Assembly: GCA_964059195.1 (NCBI GenBank)
Contig: CAXKWD010000006.1
Coordinates: 2,968,530 to 3,032,529, forward strand
Direction: 5' to 3'
DNA length: 64,000 nt
Source of the DNA: Ectobius pallidus
Lineage: Eukaryota > Arthropoda > Insecta > Blattodea > Ectobiidae
The translations under genes and the position numbers were made by a program. The notes under the pieces are model-generated. The model did no database searches. It worked only from the letters and a program-made list of their open reading frames with translations, and was not told where the DNA came from. Numbering within the stretch: the first letter of the stretch is position 1; the number at the start of each line of letters is the position of its first letter. Positions 10,163 to 22,690 of the stretch are shown piece after piece.

Positions 10163-10400
10163 TTTGGTATTTTTATGTGAGTGTGCGATTGTTAAGATAT
10201 CACAAATCTGTACAGTTCAGCTGATGCTGGAAGATTTTAATCTGATTAAAAAAAACACTAGACCTTTGTTCTTCCATAAGGCCTGCTTAATGAATAAATC
10301 TGGAAATCAATTAAAAAAAACATATTCTGCATATCATAATTGCAGTCATAACTGATTAAACAAAAACATACTGGCACTTTGTAACATCAGTTTACCTGAT
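9286..10400. repeat. Composite repeat: ~150-bp tandem units plus SINE A head (copy 1)
   Basis: About four imperfect units of 145-157 bp lie at 9286-9890. They are marked by ACCGGAGTAAAACCCAATTT-like words at 9381, 9526, 9683 and 9833. A SINE A head follows at 10049-10118 (plus), then a T-run at 10126-10161. The end is CATACTGGCACTTTGTAACA. The same parts in mirrored order form 41866-42935 and 60986-61905. No protein is recognised. The 46-kb paralogue region has about 31 unrelated bases at this point, so the block is an addition here, but without a clean duplication. Confidence 0.6.
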
Positions 10401-10699
10401 TTTATTCCGTTCAGAAATAACCAGAAACCACAGAATTCAACAATAACAACTTCTGAACAGAAAAGTGATTTTATTGGACATTTACAAAGTCTTAGTTTAG
10501 TTTAATTATAATTTGTTTATAAGTCTTGTCTAAATTGTACTTGGGACATTAATGATGTTACTGGACCAATATATGACTATTGTACTTATTATTGTATTTT
10601 ATCTCCCGCATCATCATCAAAATTTGTCCAAAGAGTTTGGTAGGCAGAACTAGAGACTAATGAAAAGTCTAAACCCAACTGACATTGCACTGCATATGA
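10401..10699. other. DNA paralogous to the region upstream of the 46-kb zinc-finger gene
   Basis: The segment matches 45505-45740 in reverse complement, for example around TTTATTGGACATTTACAAA and GTTTGGTAGGCA. This extends the shared zinc-finger upstream block to about 2.4 kb on this side. No gene is seen. Confidence 0.55.
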
Positions 10700-10915
10700 T
10701 TTCATTTCTCTGTCAGTGAGGTAGACCATTAAGGGCAGTCATAGGATTTAGGTTCCACCTGGCGCTTTGAAGTGAACTCTCTCTTGGCTCAGTTGTGAAA
10801 GCATTGGCATGGATAGCCAAAGGTCCTGGGTTCAAATCCCAGGGTCAGAGGAATTTTTCTCCTATAATATTTTCATGTAATGTCCAACAGACAATAAATG
10901 GTACATGAATGGATG
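10700..10915 (+). repeat. SINE B copy
   Basis: It begins GAGGTAGACCATTAAGGGCA and holds a degraded A box (GGCTCAGTTGTGAAAGCATT) and a B box GGTTCAAATCCC. It ends in ATGTCCAACAGACAATAAAT. It is collinear with 5107-5285. Confidence 0.65.
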
Positions 10916-11103
10916 TATATCCAGCCATTTATAGGTTAGAAAAATGGCATCTTCATTCTCATTTTGCCAATATTTCGACCATTTTCCAGTAAAAGTTAAT
11001 TAATAAATGGTTTCTATGGTTTAGGAAGAATGCAAGAAGCTAAAAATTACCGACGTTGAACTATTTACTGTGAATAAATATAGTGCGTAATCATGGAAAC
11101 ATG

Positions 11104-11251
11104 CCCTTGTTTTTAGGTAGATTTTCGAAGAAAAATCTACCTATTGCAATGGATACCACTTTATGATTTTCGAAAAATTCTTTCATATCTTTACGTTTCA
11201 TGCTCCCCTAAGTACGAAACCACCGCCCGTTCAAAATTTTTTTTTTTGTGA

Positions 11252-11306
<55 letters not shown>

Positions 11307-12010
11307 TTACACGATAGCGGCCGTAATTTTGAAGATATTTGAACCAAATTTTATTATGTTATTTCTAGGCCCAATAGTTCAGACAAGTTCGTTAATGGGC
11401 AAAATTGGCCCAAGGGGGTGGTCGGGGGAGGGGGTTGAAATTTTGAAAACTTTATATCTCGGCCCCTATGAAGTATAGAGGGAAACTTTGTTTGAATAAA
11501 TTAGAGTACTCCCTATGGAGTTCACAGTGACACCAACGATTCGGGGGTTCGAGTGAGGGTGGGGGTGGAGGTGGGGGTGGGGGATGAAAATTCGAAACTT
11601 TTGAAACCACGTCTTGTGGGGTATCGTTGAAAAGCTCTTGATGAGTACTCTACAAATCAATAAATAGTTTCTTGATAGCTCTCATATGACGCGAGATTTT
11701 AATGTTTGAAAATAATAACGCTTAAAAGAATTATTATAATATCATAATTTTGTCTTGTTTAGCGGCTTTGCTAATTTTATTCATTGCTGATCTTGCGCAC
11801 GGCCTCCCAGAATATTATATCCTATTCTTGTTGTCAAAACAAATGATTGTAGGCTCTTCCTCTTTACCGAATTCAGTTCTTATTACTGTAGGTTTACCAT
11901 GCCAAGGCTAAAGAAGAAGAGTGCTATGCAGCGACAATAAATTAAACCAAAAGCACTTCGAAATCTACCTCCGCCTGTAGGCCTGCCTAAAGGGATTTTT
12001 TTTTTTAATT
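11104..12010 (+). repeat. Dispersed ~0.9-kb repeat (family P)
   Basis: It begins with a near-palindrome GGTAGATTTTCG / AAAAATCTACC. It contains an (AT)n run at 11259-11304 and a GGTGGGGGTGG stretch, and ends at AGGCCTGCCTAAAGGGATTT. A reverse copy occupies 37483-38190 and a short one 28207-28500. It has no coding capacity. Confidence 0.65.
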
Positions 12011-12353
12011 TCCCCAGTCGTACAATATTAAAGAAATGTTGTAAATCCCTTCATTCAGACTAAGGGCCTGTATGACGACCAAATGATATCATATTTATCT
12101 GCCACATAGAGAAACTATCTGGAAGTTAGCCAAGAATGACGTATTATGGTCTCCTGACAAAATCTGTCTGGGAAGTCAACTTCCAGATCAGCTAGCAGGA
12201 GGATGGAGTGGCTGTCAAAGTACCAACTGCTAGTTAGGGAATCTTGGTTGAAACAAGATGGCAGCACACTGAAGCTTCCTGACCACCTGAATATCAGAAT
12301 TGATGCTGGAAGATTTAATTTACACATAAATGTCTTTTTAGGCTAAGATATGA
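12011..12353. other. No gene seen
   Basis: This is unremarkable sequence before the 474-bp tandem duplication. The words CTATCTGGAAGT and GCTGGAAGATTTAAT recur near the tandem repeat, which suggests older duplication. Confidence 0.35.
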
Positions 12354-13301
12354 ATGAAATAGAATTACACAAATCGATTAATGCACGTAAAACTATGTGT
12401 AATTAATAATTTAACTGTACCAATACAAATCCAATCTGCCCCACCTAGCGGAGGACTACCTAACTACAACAAACACACCTCTCTGCTCAACGAGGTAAGG
12501 ACCATTTTACAAATTTTCACTGTGTTCTTGCCGGTAGCAGTTCAGCGGTGGTATAACACGGCATCTTCCAGTTAAGCTATCTGGAAGTCACGTATCAGGA
12601 GGAATTGTTGACAGGTGGGTAATATAGGTCCTAAGTCTTCCTTGTGATCCCTAGGGCAGGTACTGGAATAACCTAGTGGTAATCCCAAACCCAAAAATTG
12701 AACAACTACCAGACAATGAAATTGTGTGAAGAACCAGTGTGTTTCCTTTTTCAGTAAAAGTTGTATATACATAATTCAGGAGAGGTTCCAATATCAATCG
12801 CCTATTTGTGTTGATAAATTTCATGTTATGAAATAGAATTACACAAATCGATTAATGCACGTAAAACTATGTGTAATTAATAATTTAACTGTACCAATAC
12901 AAATCCAATCTGCCCCACCTAGCGGAGGACTACCTAACTACAACAAACACACCTCTCTGCTCAACGAGGTAAGGACCATTTTACAAATTTTCACTGTGTT
13001 CTTGCCGGTAGCAGTTCAGCGGTGGTATAACACGGCATCTTCCAGTTAAGCTATCTGGAAGTCACGTATCAGGAGGAATTGTTGACAGGTGGGTAATATA
13101 GGTCCTAAGTCTTCCTTGTGATCCCTAGGGCAGGTACTGGAATAACCTAGTGGTAATCCCAAACCCAAAAATTGAACAACTACCAGACAATGAAATTGTG
13201 TGAAGAACCAGTGTGTTTCCTTTTTCAGTAAAAGTTGTATATACATAATTCAGGAGAGGTTCCAATATCAATCGCCTATTTGTGTTGATAAATTTCATGT
13301 T
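12354..13301 (+). repeat. Perfect 474-bp tandem duplication
   Basis: 12354-12827 and 12828-13301 read the same base for base as far as I can follow. The duplication is direct and head-to-tail, with no insert between copies. It includes CTATCTGGAAGTCACGTATC and a 64-codon frame present in both copies. The lack of differences implies a very recent event or an assembly artefact. No gene is recognised. Confidence 0.85.
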
Positions 13302-14110
13302 ATTTATCTCCTACGAGGGATTTGTATGTCGTGTATAAAATAATTCCACCTATTCCCTTGTATAAAATATGTTTGTTAAAATATCAGCTCATAGCTTTGT
13401 CAAATCTAAAATTTATATTTGTCAATATTATAAAACATAATTAAAAATTATATCTGTCAATTTTATAAGATAATTTTCGTATATTGGACAGTATATTTCG
13501 GCTATTCAGCCATCTTCAAGTCCTTTTCTTTCACCAAATGATCTTACTCTGTTGGTTAATCCATTACAACAGGTGGAATTATTTTATACACGACATCAAT
13601 CGCCTATCTTTCATCAGCATTTCTCTCTGCTGGCGTTTCATATCGGCCCAAAGCTTCCTAAGCTGTTTTGAATCTCTCTAAAACAATAATTAATATCAAA
13701 ATAAATACATAAGCATACCGGTATTAATTCTGAACGATCTCCAAGCTAATATATACGCAGAATATTCTCAAAAAACTATTAATTAGTTTACTTACACGCT
13801 GCATAATATGACTGGATGAATTGAATTCTTTGTTTAGAATGCACAGAGCCGTCTGTATTTTTATATCACGATAGCGAAATACGTACTCAGTTGGCTTTGC
13901 TTTACATAAAATCTGAAAAAATCTTAAACACGATTGGCTAATTCAGTTGTTACGGCAGTGAACGCGTGATTTTTCATATTATTGAGTTCGACTTTAGTAT
14001 GTAGAATAAGTAGAGCTTTATGAAGTCAGACTTAATAAAGTACGACTTTAAAGAAGACTATGAATACGAAAAACACATAAGTCGACTTGTCAAATAAGTT
14101 CAGCTTTTTA
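13302..14110. other. Non-coding stretch with a spaced perfect inverted repeat
   Basis: A perfect 24-base inverted repeat lies at 13328-13351 and 13571-13594 (core GTGTATAAAATAATTCCACC). The rest shows no gene. Confidence 0.5.
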
Positions 14111-14185
14111 AAGTCGGTTCTTAAGATAGATAGATAGATAGATTTTATTTTGTCCATATCAACATGTACATGTTATGGGACACGT

Positions 14186-14490
14186 CAAAACAATTACATA
14201 TGAGTCAAAACAATTACAAATGAGTCAATACAGTTACAAATGAGTCAAAGCAATTACAAATGAGTAAAAACAATTACAAATTAATCAAAACAATTACAAA
14301 TTAATCAAAACAATTACAAATGAGACAATATAAATTCAAATTAGTCAAAGCAATAACAAATGAGTCAAACAATTACAAATGAGTCAAAACAATTACAAAT
14401 TAATCAAAATTACAAATGAATCAAAACAATTACAAAATTACATATTACAAAAAATTACAAATGAGTCAGAACAATTACAAATGAGTTTTT
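14186..14490 (+). repeat. Minisatellite of ~17-18 bp units
   Basis: About seventeen imperfect copies of ACAATTACAAATGAGTCAAA-like units occur, with A/G and TTAA variants. It lies just outside the poly(A) end of the CR1-like LINE. Confidence 0.8.
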
Positions 14491-14806
14491 AGTGTAATAT
14501 ACGTTTACAATAATAAATGACCTTCGAAACAGAATCAAGATACAAAGTACAAAATATGAATTAATTTGATCCGCTTGTCAATACATTAAACTTTCCTAGC
14601 TGAATTGCCAGATGTCTGTCCAGGCTGTAGTAGCCGAAGTCTCGATTCCAGTTGTGGCCTTTTCCTTCATTCTCCAGGTTACCTGAAACAAGAAGAAGCG
14701 AGGGCAGTATCTTCAAGGGGAAATGATGATTTTTTTGTTCAAATTTTGAAATTTCATTATTTTCTTACTTTTTTTTTTTTTTTTTTTAAATTAATTTATT
14801 AATTTT

Positions 14807-17346
14807 TTACAAAGAAAGGAATTCCTCCACAGAATAGAAGGAATGTGTCTGTAGGAAGGACCTTAGTCTCTTTTTAAACAATTGTATGTTTTCTATAGCC
14901 TTTATGGTTGTAGGTAATTTATTAAATAGTTTTATACCGGAGTTGTACACATTAGACTTCATAATGTTTGTTCTACTGTACTGGACATGCAAGTCATTCT
15001 TTTGTCTTGTTTGATAGTTATGGAAACTTTTGTTAACTAACAGATTTTGACCATTTTGTTTAATGTGGTTAATTACTTCAAGTATATATACACAAGATAA
15101 TGGTAGAATCCCTCGTTTTTTGAACAGATTTCTACAGGAAATTTGTTGATTAACTCCACACATTATTCTAACTGCTCTCTTCTGGACCTTAAAAACCTTT
15201 TCAGCTTCTGATGAAGCACCCCAAAAGATGACTCCATATCTAATATGACTGTGAAAATAGGCAAAGTATGAGCTTCTAAGTATGTGTGCACTTGTAACAG
15301 GTTTTAAAGTTCTTAGCATATAGCAACCTGTGCTAAGTTTATTGGTTAATGCCTCAATATGTGTTTTCCACTTTAATTCTTCACTTATGTGTATGCCTAG
15401 AAATTTTGTGTCACTTTTATATGTAATAGTTTTACCATCTAAATTTACTAGTGGCTTCATAACATGTTGATTTTGGGTTGAATGAAAGCTCATAGCTACT
15501 GTTTTTCTGCATTTATCAAAAGTTTATTTGCCTTGAACCAAGAAGATATTTCTGTTAAACTTGAATCAATCTTTAGTGTAAGATCTATCTCATTTGTTGC
15601 TTTTATTAGAAGATTAGTGTCGTCTGCAAATAGTACAACTTCCGCTTCTTCAATATTCAATGGGAGATCATTCACATATAGTAAAAATAGAAGCGGTCCC
15701 AAAATTGAGCCCTGTGGTACCCCTTGTGACAATACCCTACTAGTGGATTTGATTTTAGCTATTTCAACGATCTGGGTTCTTTGAGAAAGGTAAGGCTTGA
15801 CCCATGAGTTTGGGATACCCCTAATGCCATATGTGTATAATTTTCTTAGTAGGATATCATGATTTATAACATCATAGGCTTTAGTTAGGTCCAGAAAAAA
15901 TCCTATTGTACTCTCTTTATTCTCTAGTGATTTTTGAACATTCTGTAATAGATCTTGAATTGCTGTTTCAGTGGACCTATGATTTCTGAAACCATGTTGT
16001 GTATCTGTGAGGATTCTATTTTTGTCTAAGAATTTTATGACTCTATTATACATAAGTCTTTCTAGGATTTTTGAAAACACTGACGGTATGGATATTGGTC
16101 TATAGTTTTGTATGTCAGTTTTATCCCCTTTTTTGTGTAATGGTTTTACTTTTGCTGTTTTAAGTTTTTCTGGAAATATACCGCATTGAAATGAGATATT
16201 GAAAATGTGTGTTAAGGGTGCTGTTATGTAATTTATACACTCTTTCATTACAAAGTTTGGCACATCATCTACCCCTGCTGATACCTTATTCTTTAGTGTG
16301 TTTATTATCTTCATTAACTCATTTTCACTTACTGGGTGTATGAATAGTGATTCATTGCAAATATTGATTTTTTGATTATAGTTGTTTTGCCTAGTTGTTG
16401 GTCCATACTGTGAATGTATAAGTGTACTTGCTATTTCTGTAAAATGTGTATTAAATAATTCGGAAACCTGAAGTGGATCTGAGACTCTATTACTACCATG
16501 TATTATTTCAATCTGTTGGTTGCTGTACTTTGTTTTACCTGTCTCCTTTTTAATTACCTGCCACATCGCCTTGCTCTTATTTAATGACTGTGAGATGTGT
16601 TTATCATTGTCTATTTTCTTTGCCTGCCCGGTGATAACTTTCTTATAAATTCTTATATAGTTTATTATGTAATGGTGTTATTCGTCTGATATTCGCCCCC
16701 TTTTTTTAATACTATTTAGAAGCCTTACTTTATTTGAGGAAACCTGAATCCCTTTAGTTACCCAAGTGTTTCGAGTGTTGATACTATTCATTCTGCCTAT
16801 CTGTACCACTTTAAGGGGAAATGCTAAATTAAAATTATGCAGAAATATATCCAGAAAAGTATCAAATTTGGAATTTACCCCCTCTCCCATGTATATTTCA
16901 CCCCAGGTCTCTTTGCCTAGTAAAAACTTAAATTCTTCTATATTGATATTATTATAGGATCGTACTGTTGTTTTTCTAGGACTTTGTTTTGTCACTGTGA
17001 AATGTGTTGGTAATTTCAATAGTTGTGCTTCATGATCTGAAAACCCCAAATTTATTACTTCAGCAGAATCATTATATTCTGTGTTTGTTACTATTACATC
17101 AAGAAGTGATTTTGAATGCTCTGTGATTCTTGTAGCAGTTTTTACTGTGTTTGAGAGGTTATATGTAAGAAGTAAGTTCTGCAATTCTATTAACTTATTA
17201 CTCCCTTTTAGAAAATCTATATTCCAGTCTCCGCTGATAATGATGTTTCTATACTTAGAGGTTAATTTTTGCATTAGTATGTCTAACTTATTAAGAAAAA
17301 TTTTGAAATCGCTATCAGGAGCCCGATATATACATGCTATCTTAAT
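14807..17346 (-). pseudogene. LINE ORF2: endonuclease C-terminal half, reverse transcriptase and tail
   Basis: Reading from 17346 down it opens with IACIYRAP, then SGDWNIDF and GFSDHEAQ, which are conserved APE-type endonuclease blocks with catalytic Asp and His. The RT follows with TQHGFRNHRST, LDLTKAYD and GVPQGSILGPLLF. The FADD catalytic box is at 15619-15630. A TAA at 16675-16677 interrupts the linker between endonuclease and RT. A one-base loss in an A-run near 15505 shifts the frame, after which the tail continues to the stop at 14807. With these two lesions and the upstream insertion the copy is dead. Family and domain order fit CR1/Jockey-group LINEs. Confidence 0.88.
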
Positions 17347-18600
17347 TTGAATGACATTCTTACTTCATCTCAGTTTGGATTTAGAAGTGGCATGTCCACT
17401 GAGAATGCTACATTTCAACTTACTACAGAAATATTGGAAGCGTTAGATAAAAAGAAATATGCTCTGGGAATTTTCTGCGACTTAGCTAAAGCATTTGACT
17501 GTATAAATCATGAAATATTACTTCAAAAATTGGATCATTATGGGTTCGATAATTTAACACTTAAGTGGTTCAAATCATATCTTTCTGATAGAACTCAAAA
17601 GGTAATAATAAATGGAAATGAATCTAACCTAGGGATTGTTAAGAATGGGGTACCTCAGGGATCAATACTGGGACCTTTGCTCTTTTTAATTTTCATTAAT
17701 GACTTGCCCTATAACTTAAGTGACGAATCAAAGGTATTGCTCTTTGCAGATGATACTAGTGTACTTGTAACAGGAACGTCACAAGAACATTTATCAAGAA
17801 TAGCTACAAAGGCTTTTCACGAGTTAAACACATGGTTTCTAGCTAATAAAATGACACTTAATATTGATAAGACCCATTTTATACAATTTAGGACAAAAAA
17901 CAGATGTATCTCAAATCTTGAAATTAATTATGGAACACAAATCATACAAGAAATTAGCAATGTAAAATTTTTAGGACTACAAATTGACCAAAATCTTGAC
18001 TGGAAGACACACATAGAAATGATAAGTCCAAAACTGAGTTCAGCATGCTTTGCTTTAAGAATTTTGAATAATATATTAAAACAGGATGCATTACTTATGG
18101 TATATTTTGCATATTTTCACTCGGTAATGAGGTACGGGATCATTTTCTGGGGCAACTCTACCCATAGGGAGAAAATATTTAGATTACAAAAGCGGGCAAT
18201 AAGAATAATATGTGGAAAGAAAAAGAGGGAATCTTGTAAACCGCTATTTGAAAAATTAAAAGTCCTCACTCTTACAGGGGAGTATATATACTCTGTTATG
18301 TGTTATGTAGTGAATAATATTGATAAATTTCAAACTAATTTTAGTGTACATGGACGTACTACCAGAAACATGAATGATCTACACAGACCAAATAACTCGT
18401 TAAAACTCTTTCAGAAGGGTGCATATTATTCTGCAGTACAGATATATAACAAGCTTCCAAACAACAATAAATTATTATGTATTCAAAGAAAGAGCAAACA
18501 TTTCAAAACAGCTGTCAAGGAATTTTTAATAACTCACACCTTCTACAATTTGAGGAATATTTCCAGCATGGATAAATTTGGCAGCTTGCAGTTTCTGTAG
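17347..18600 (+). CDS. LINE reverse transcriptase, 5'-truncated but open
   Basis: 417 open codons begin LNDILTSSQFGFRSGMST and contain CDLAKAFD, GVPQGSILGPLLF and the FADD box at 17743-17754. A thumb/tail region follows to a TAG at 18598-18600. The endonuclease and N-terminal RT are missing because the insertion was 5'-truncated. No start codon is expected at 17347. It is related to, but clearly different from, the host LINE, so the pair is a nested insertion and not an inverted copy from one event. The intact frame suggests a young insertion. Confidence 0.87.
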   Translation: MNDILTSSQFGFRSGMSTENATFQLTTEILEALDKKKYALGIFCDLAKAFDCINHEILLQKLDHYGFDNLTLKWFKSYLSDRTQKVIINGNESNLGIVKNGVPQGSILGPLLFLIFINDLPYNLSDESKVLLFADDTSVLVTGTSQEHLSRIATKAFHELNTWFLANKMTLNIDKTHFIQFRTKNRCISNLEINYGTQIIQEISNVKFLGLQIDQNLDWKTHIEMISPKLSSACFALRILNNILKQDALLMVYFAYFHSVMRYGIIFWGNSTHREKIFRLQKRAIRIICGKKKRESCKPLFEKLKVLTLTGEYIYSVMCYVVNNIDKFQTNFSVHGRTTRNMNDLHRPNNSLKLFQKGAYYSAVQIYNKLPNNNKLLCIQRKSKHFKTAVKEFLITHTFYNLRNISSMDKFGSLQFL

Positions 18601-19589
18601 ACCTATATTCCCACGCAGCACGATATGTATAATATACGTATGTTTTAGAGCTACATATATATCATACGTTTGATCAAATTCAAAACGTAAATTATACGTA
18701 TATTTTATATCCAATATATACATGTATAAAAACTGTTGTAATTTAATCCTGCTTTATGTTCATAATATATCAAAATTAAGTTACTGTTACATAAGCAATT
18801 TATTATCTAAAAAAATCTAATTTATTGTTCATTTGCTATTATCAAAATGACGTACAAAAAAAATTGGCAACTATACATAAATTTTACGTCTAGAATTTGA
18901 CATTGTAAATGCACCTGTTTATTGTGTTTTACTCTAGTAAATCGATTTGGTTAAATTAAGGGAACGAAATACAATTTACTCACGCTAATAAGAAATTAAT
19001 AAAAAATGGTTTAACATGATTACATCCGTAAACTCAGTAGGACTATTTTTCTGGTAAGCACAGAACACAAACATAAGCTTGCGCGGTCGCGCCACCTTGT
19101 GTTGTGCTGAGTCGGAACTCTGAAGAACACCAACGGTCACGCGGGGTTTAGGGGTTATAAGTTTCGTTTGTTCTTTGAGTTTGTTATTTTGACTCACTGT
19201 GCAGAAGAATAATTATACGTTTTGTTTGTTCTTTGTTGTTTGATAATTTGGAAAGGAGGTAAGTGCTTTTTAATATTTGTAATATAACTTTTGTAGATAT
19301 AATAACACGTTTTGGCAACCGAATAGGGCCTAGTTGTTTTTTCACTTTTAAACAGTGTTTGTGTTTTCTTTAAGATAATATTTTATTTATATCAAGCAAG
19401 TATCATAAGAAAGAAGGCATGCACTAGGAAAGCCAATATTAATTTATTGTTCTATAAATTTTGGTTCTTAACCTAAAACTTTAACCTATAATTTCATAAG
19501 TGGCAAAAACCATTTTAGCGATAGTTTTCATCGCAAAAACCGACGGTTGACCAGTTTTTTTAAGGCTACAAAAAGATAGGGTTTTGTTA

Positions 19590-20660
19590 CCTGTGTGTTT
19601 TTTTTTTTTACTATTGCGGAAAACCACTTAAATTACTACCCCTAACTTAACCTGTAAATATCAAAATTGCTCATTTATATAAGTTAATATACCAAATGGC
19701 AGTTCTCAGTATGATTGGGATGGGAAAAAATAAATGTAAGTCGCACCTTGGATGAATGTTCCAGCCCTCCACTCCCTTGCGATGCACTTTCTTTTATACC
19801 ACGATCTAGCGAATTCTTCGGTCATCATATTACGTACATACTCGTGATTGGACGTTGGTAGTGTGACGTCATACCGCTAAACAAAAGGTGATAGGCTTAC
19901 TAACCTCTGGAAGATATAATATGCCACATTTTCGAAACCTACAGTGTACCATACATTATTCGAAAATGCAAGGGCACTTCGCTTCAGCTACTGCCTCTGC
20001 TTCGCGCACTTAACTATGTGGATAGTGTTATGCATTATTTAGACTATTTGCCGAGGTGATTGTGGTCTGATCGGGAGTGCCGAGTGAGCTAGCGGGTAGT
20101 CATTTCTATGCAACCTGCTGGTATTTGGTACGATCGGGAGTATGGAGAGAAGGAATGGTCGGGAGTGCCGAGATAACAAGCGTGTGGTCACCATAGCATC
20201 GCATTGTTCGGCGACTTACTCTTATCTTTCACCATTGGGGGAATCAAATCTACAAAGTTAGATACTACAGTACCGTAACATATTCATGGTTTTGCACTGC
20301 TTATGATAGTGCAGCCGAAAGGTTAATATAATAACTTTCGGGAGCCTAACTTTAATTCCGCATCACTTCCTCATGGTTTGTGCTAGTATAATATGCTTAA
20401 CAGGTGCAAAACCGTGAATATACATTATGGTACCGAGAACTGCCATTTGGTATATTAACTTAGATAAATGAGCAATTTTGATATTTACAGTGAGGTTAAG
20501 TTAGAGCTAATCATAGGTTACCGAGAACTGCCATTTGGTATATTAGGCCTAACTTAGATAAATGAGCAATTTTGATATTTACAGCGAGGTTAAGTTAGGG
20601 CTAAGTTAGTTTACGTGATTTTCTGCAGTAGGCTATAGTAAAAAAAATAACAGACACACA
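19590..20660. repeat. Inverted and tandem repeats inside the TIR element
   Basis: A unit of about 110-130 bp with GAGAACTGCCATTTGGTATA and ATGAGCAATTTTGATATTTA occurs twice in tandem at about 20435-20505 and 20520-20640. It occurs once inverted at about 19590-19715. No ORF is supported. Confidence 0.7.
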
Positions 20661-21964
20661 CAGTTAACAAAACCCGGTAGTCTTTGAATATAATACTGTG
20701 TCTCACACTGCTGCATCCCACTACAGTTTGCTTGAGTGCACCACCAGTCAAAACAGGAATGATTTTAATGTATAAAATTATTCACTGTTGAATTCGAATG
20801 TATTAAATTCACAAACACTGCTTTCACAACCCCAAGCTTGTGTTAAGCTTGTCTGCCTTGATCATTAAATTTACTATTTTCTCGCATATCTGATTCCGGC
20901 TCTTGGAACACTCCCTCGATCATTAAAATTACAATTTTCTCGTGTCTTATTTTGGATCCCCCCTCCATGCTCATAAACCGGCAGTGTCAACGAGACGATA
21001 AATGATACCCTAGGCAGGAGCTTCGGTATAGCTTGTTTTTTTATTATTTGTAACAGGTTGTTTTTGTAAGCTACAAAGCAAGTTATAAGAAATATCTCTA
21101 GACTGCAGTGGGATGCAGCAATGTGAGAAACACAGTATTATATTCAAAGACTACCAACTTTTAGAACCTAGTCTTGTGTAACTTATATGTTGTGGCAGAT
21201 TAAAGACCATCACTTGCATAATATTAATTTATGCTCTAATGGTGATAAATTATTTCCAGGTATTTATTGATATTTACTTAATGTTTCAGGTGTTCTGAGT
21301 AATGATCCTCGTAAGGATACCTTCACGTAGGCTACAAGGTCTTCGAATTGCATTTAAGGGAATGGTTTCGCCAGGCAAAGACCAGAATAAGTGGTAAAAA
21401 AGAGAAACAAGATCATTAACATTGTAGCAAGATTGAGCTCGGAATTATGTTAATTAATTATTAAATTTTATTTCGCCGTAAATCTCTATACAGAAATATT
21501 GGTGCTAAATTACTTAAGACTAAATATATCTTATACACAAGTAGTGGTGAGATTAAAACGATTACATTGTAAGTGTGATGTCATGCAATATATTAACTAT
21601 GATAGTAGTACTATTGATAATTATGCTACAGTCCTGATTGAGCGTTCAGTTGAGTATATTTAAATTACTTGTTCAAATACTCAAGGCATTCATTAATATT
21701 GTAGAAGCAGTGTTGGAGTAGGAAATGTTTGACACAGTTTCTGTATTTCATATAGGCTACTCCGTGTGTTGAAATACTTGATTAAGAGAGTTATATTATT
21801 ATTCCTTTATAGGATAGGGAAGATTTTTTTTGTTTGTTTTGTTTGTTTGTTTGTTTGTTTGTTCTAATACTGTTAATATGAATTTTATTGTGGCTTTTTG
21901 TACAATAGTTGTGAATTGCCTCATTTTTGATGAAATTATGTTTGTTTTTATGAATGAAACTTAC

Positions 21965-22690
21965 TGCTTCTACAGTGAGTCCCATGCAAGAGTTGGCCAA
22001 TGACGCGGGTTTCTGCGTCGCGGCTGGCACAGCTCCAACTCCCGAGCAATTGGGTGAAATATCTATGCTAATAATGCCGCGGTCGGTGTAATGATTAAGG
22101 TTCCCACATTTACAATTAAAATTACAATGAAAATAACCACGTACCTCACAACAAGAGATGTTGGAAATGTTCTCCTCTTGCATCCACACAATACTGGCAC
22201 CTTTTTAGGAAATTTTCTTTCACGCACTTAAGTTCAGCTTCCGAGACAGAGTTACTTTCTCTTGTGATAGGCCTATGTGATATTGTCTTTAAGTTCTTCT
22301 AACAGTATGTGAATATTATTTATGGGGAAACTTGAAAAATAAAGTGTATAGGTCAATTTCCCATACATAAGAAGAACTTAAAGACAATATCACAAAAGAA
22401 ATTAACTCTATCTCGGAAGCTGAACTTATGCGCGTGAAAGAAAATTTCCTATAAAGGAGCCAGTATTGCGTGGATGCAAGAGGAGAACTTTTCCTACATC
22501 TCTTGTGATGAGGTACATGGTTATTTTCATTGTAATTTTAACTGTAAATGTGAGAACCTGAATCAATACACTGACCGCGGCATTGTTTGCGTAGATATTT
22601 CACCCGATTGCTCGGGAGTTGGAACTGTGCCAGCCGCGACGCAGAAACCCGCGTCATTGGCCAACTCTCGCATGGGACTCACTGTAGTAT
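21965..22690. repeat. Long hairpin, arms ~330 bp, with a transposase-like relic
   Basis: Arms at about 21965-22300 and 22366-22690 are inverted copies separated by a loop of about 65 bp. Both arms encode related frames (MQEENxSxISCxEVxGYF, CNFNCKC). Just before the frame in the right arm, another frame reads EELKDNITKEINSI ... RVKENF ... CVDARGE. This resembles the C-terminal tail of some Tc1/mariner-like transposases. No catalytic domain is present, and stops break the joined reading. If transcribed, the RNA would form a long double-stranded stem. Confidence 0.65.

Noticed and set aside
14807..18600. Twin-priming inversion of one LINE at 17346
   Set aside because: The two RTs differ clearly in sequence, and the endonuclease continues at 24381 beyond the plus-strand element, so it is a nested insertion.
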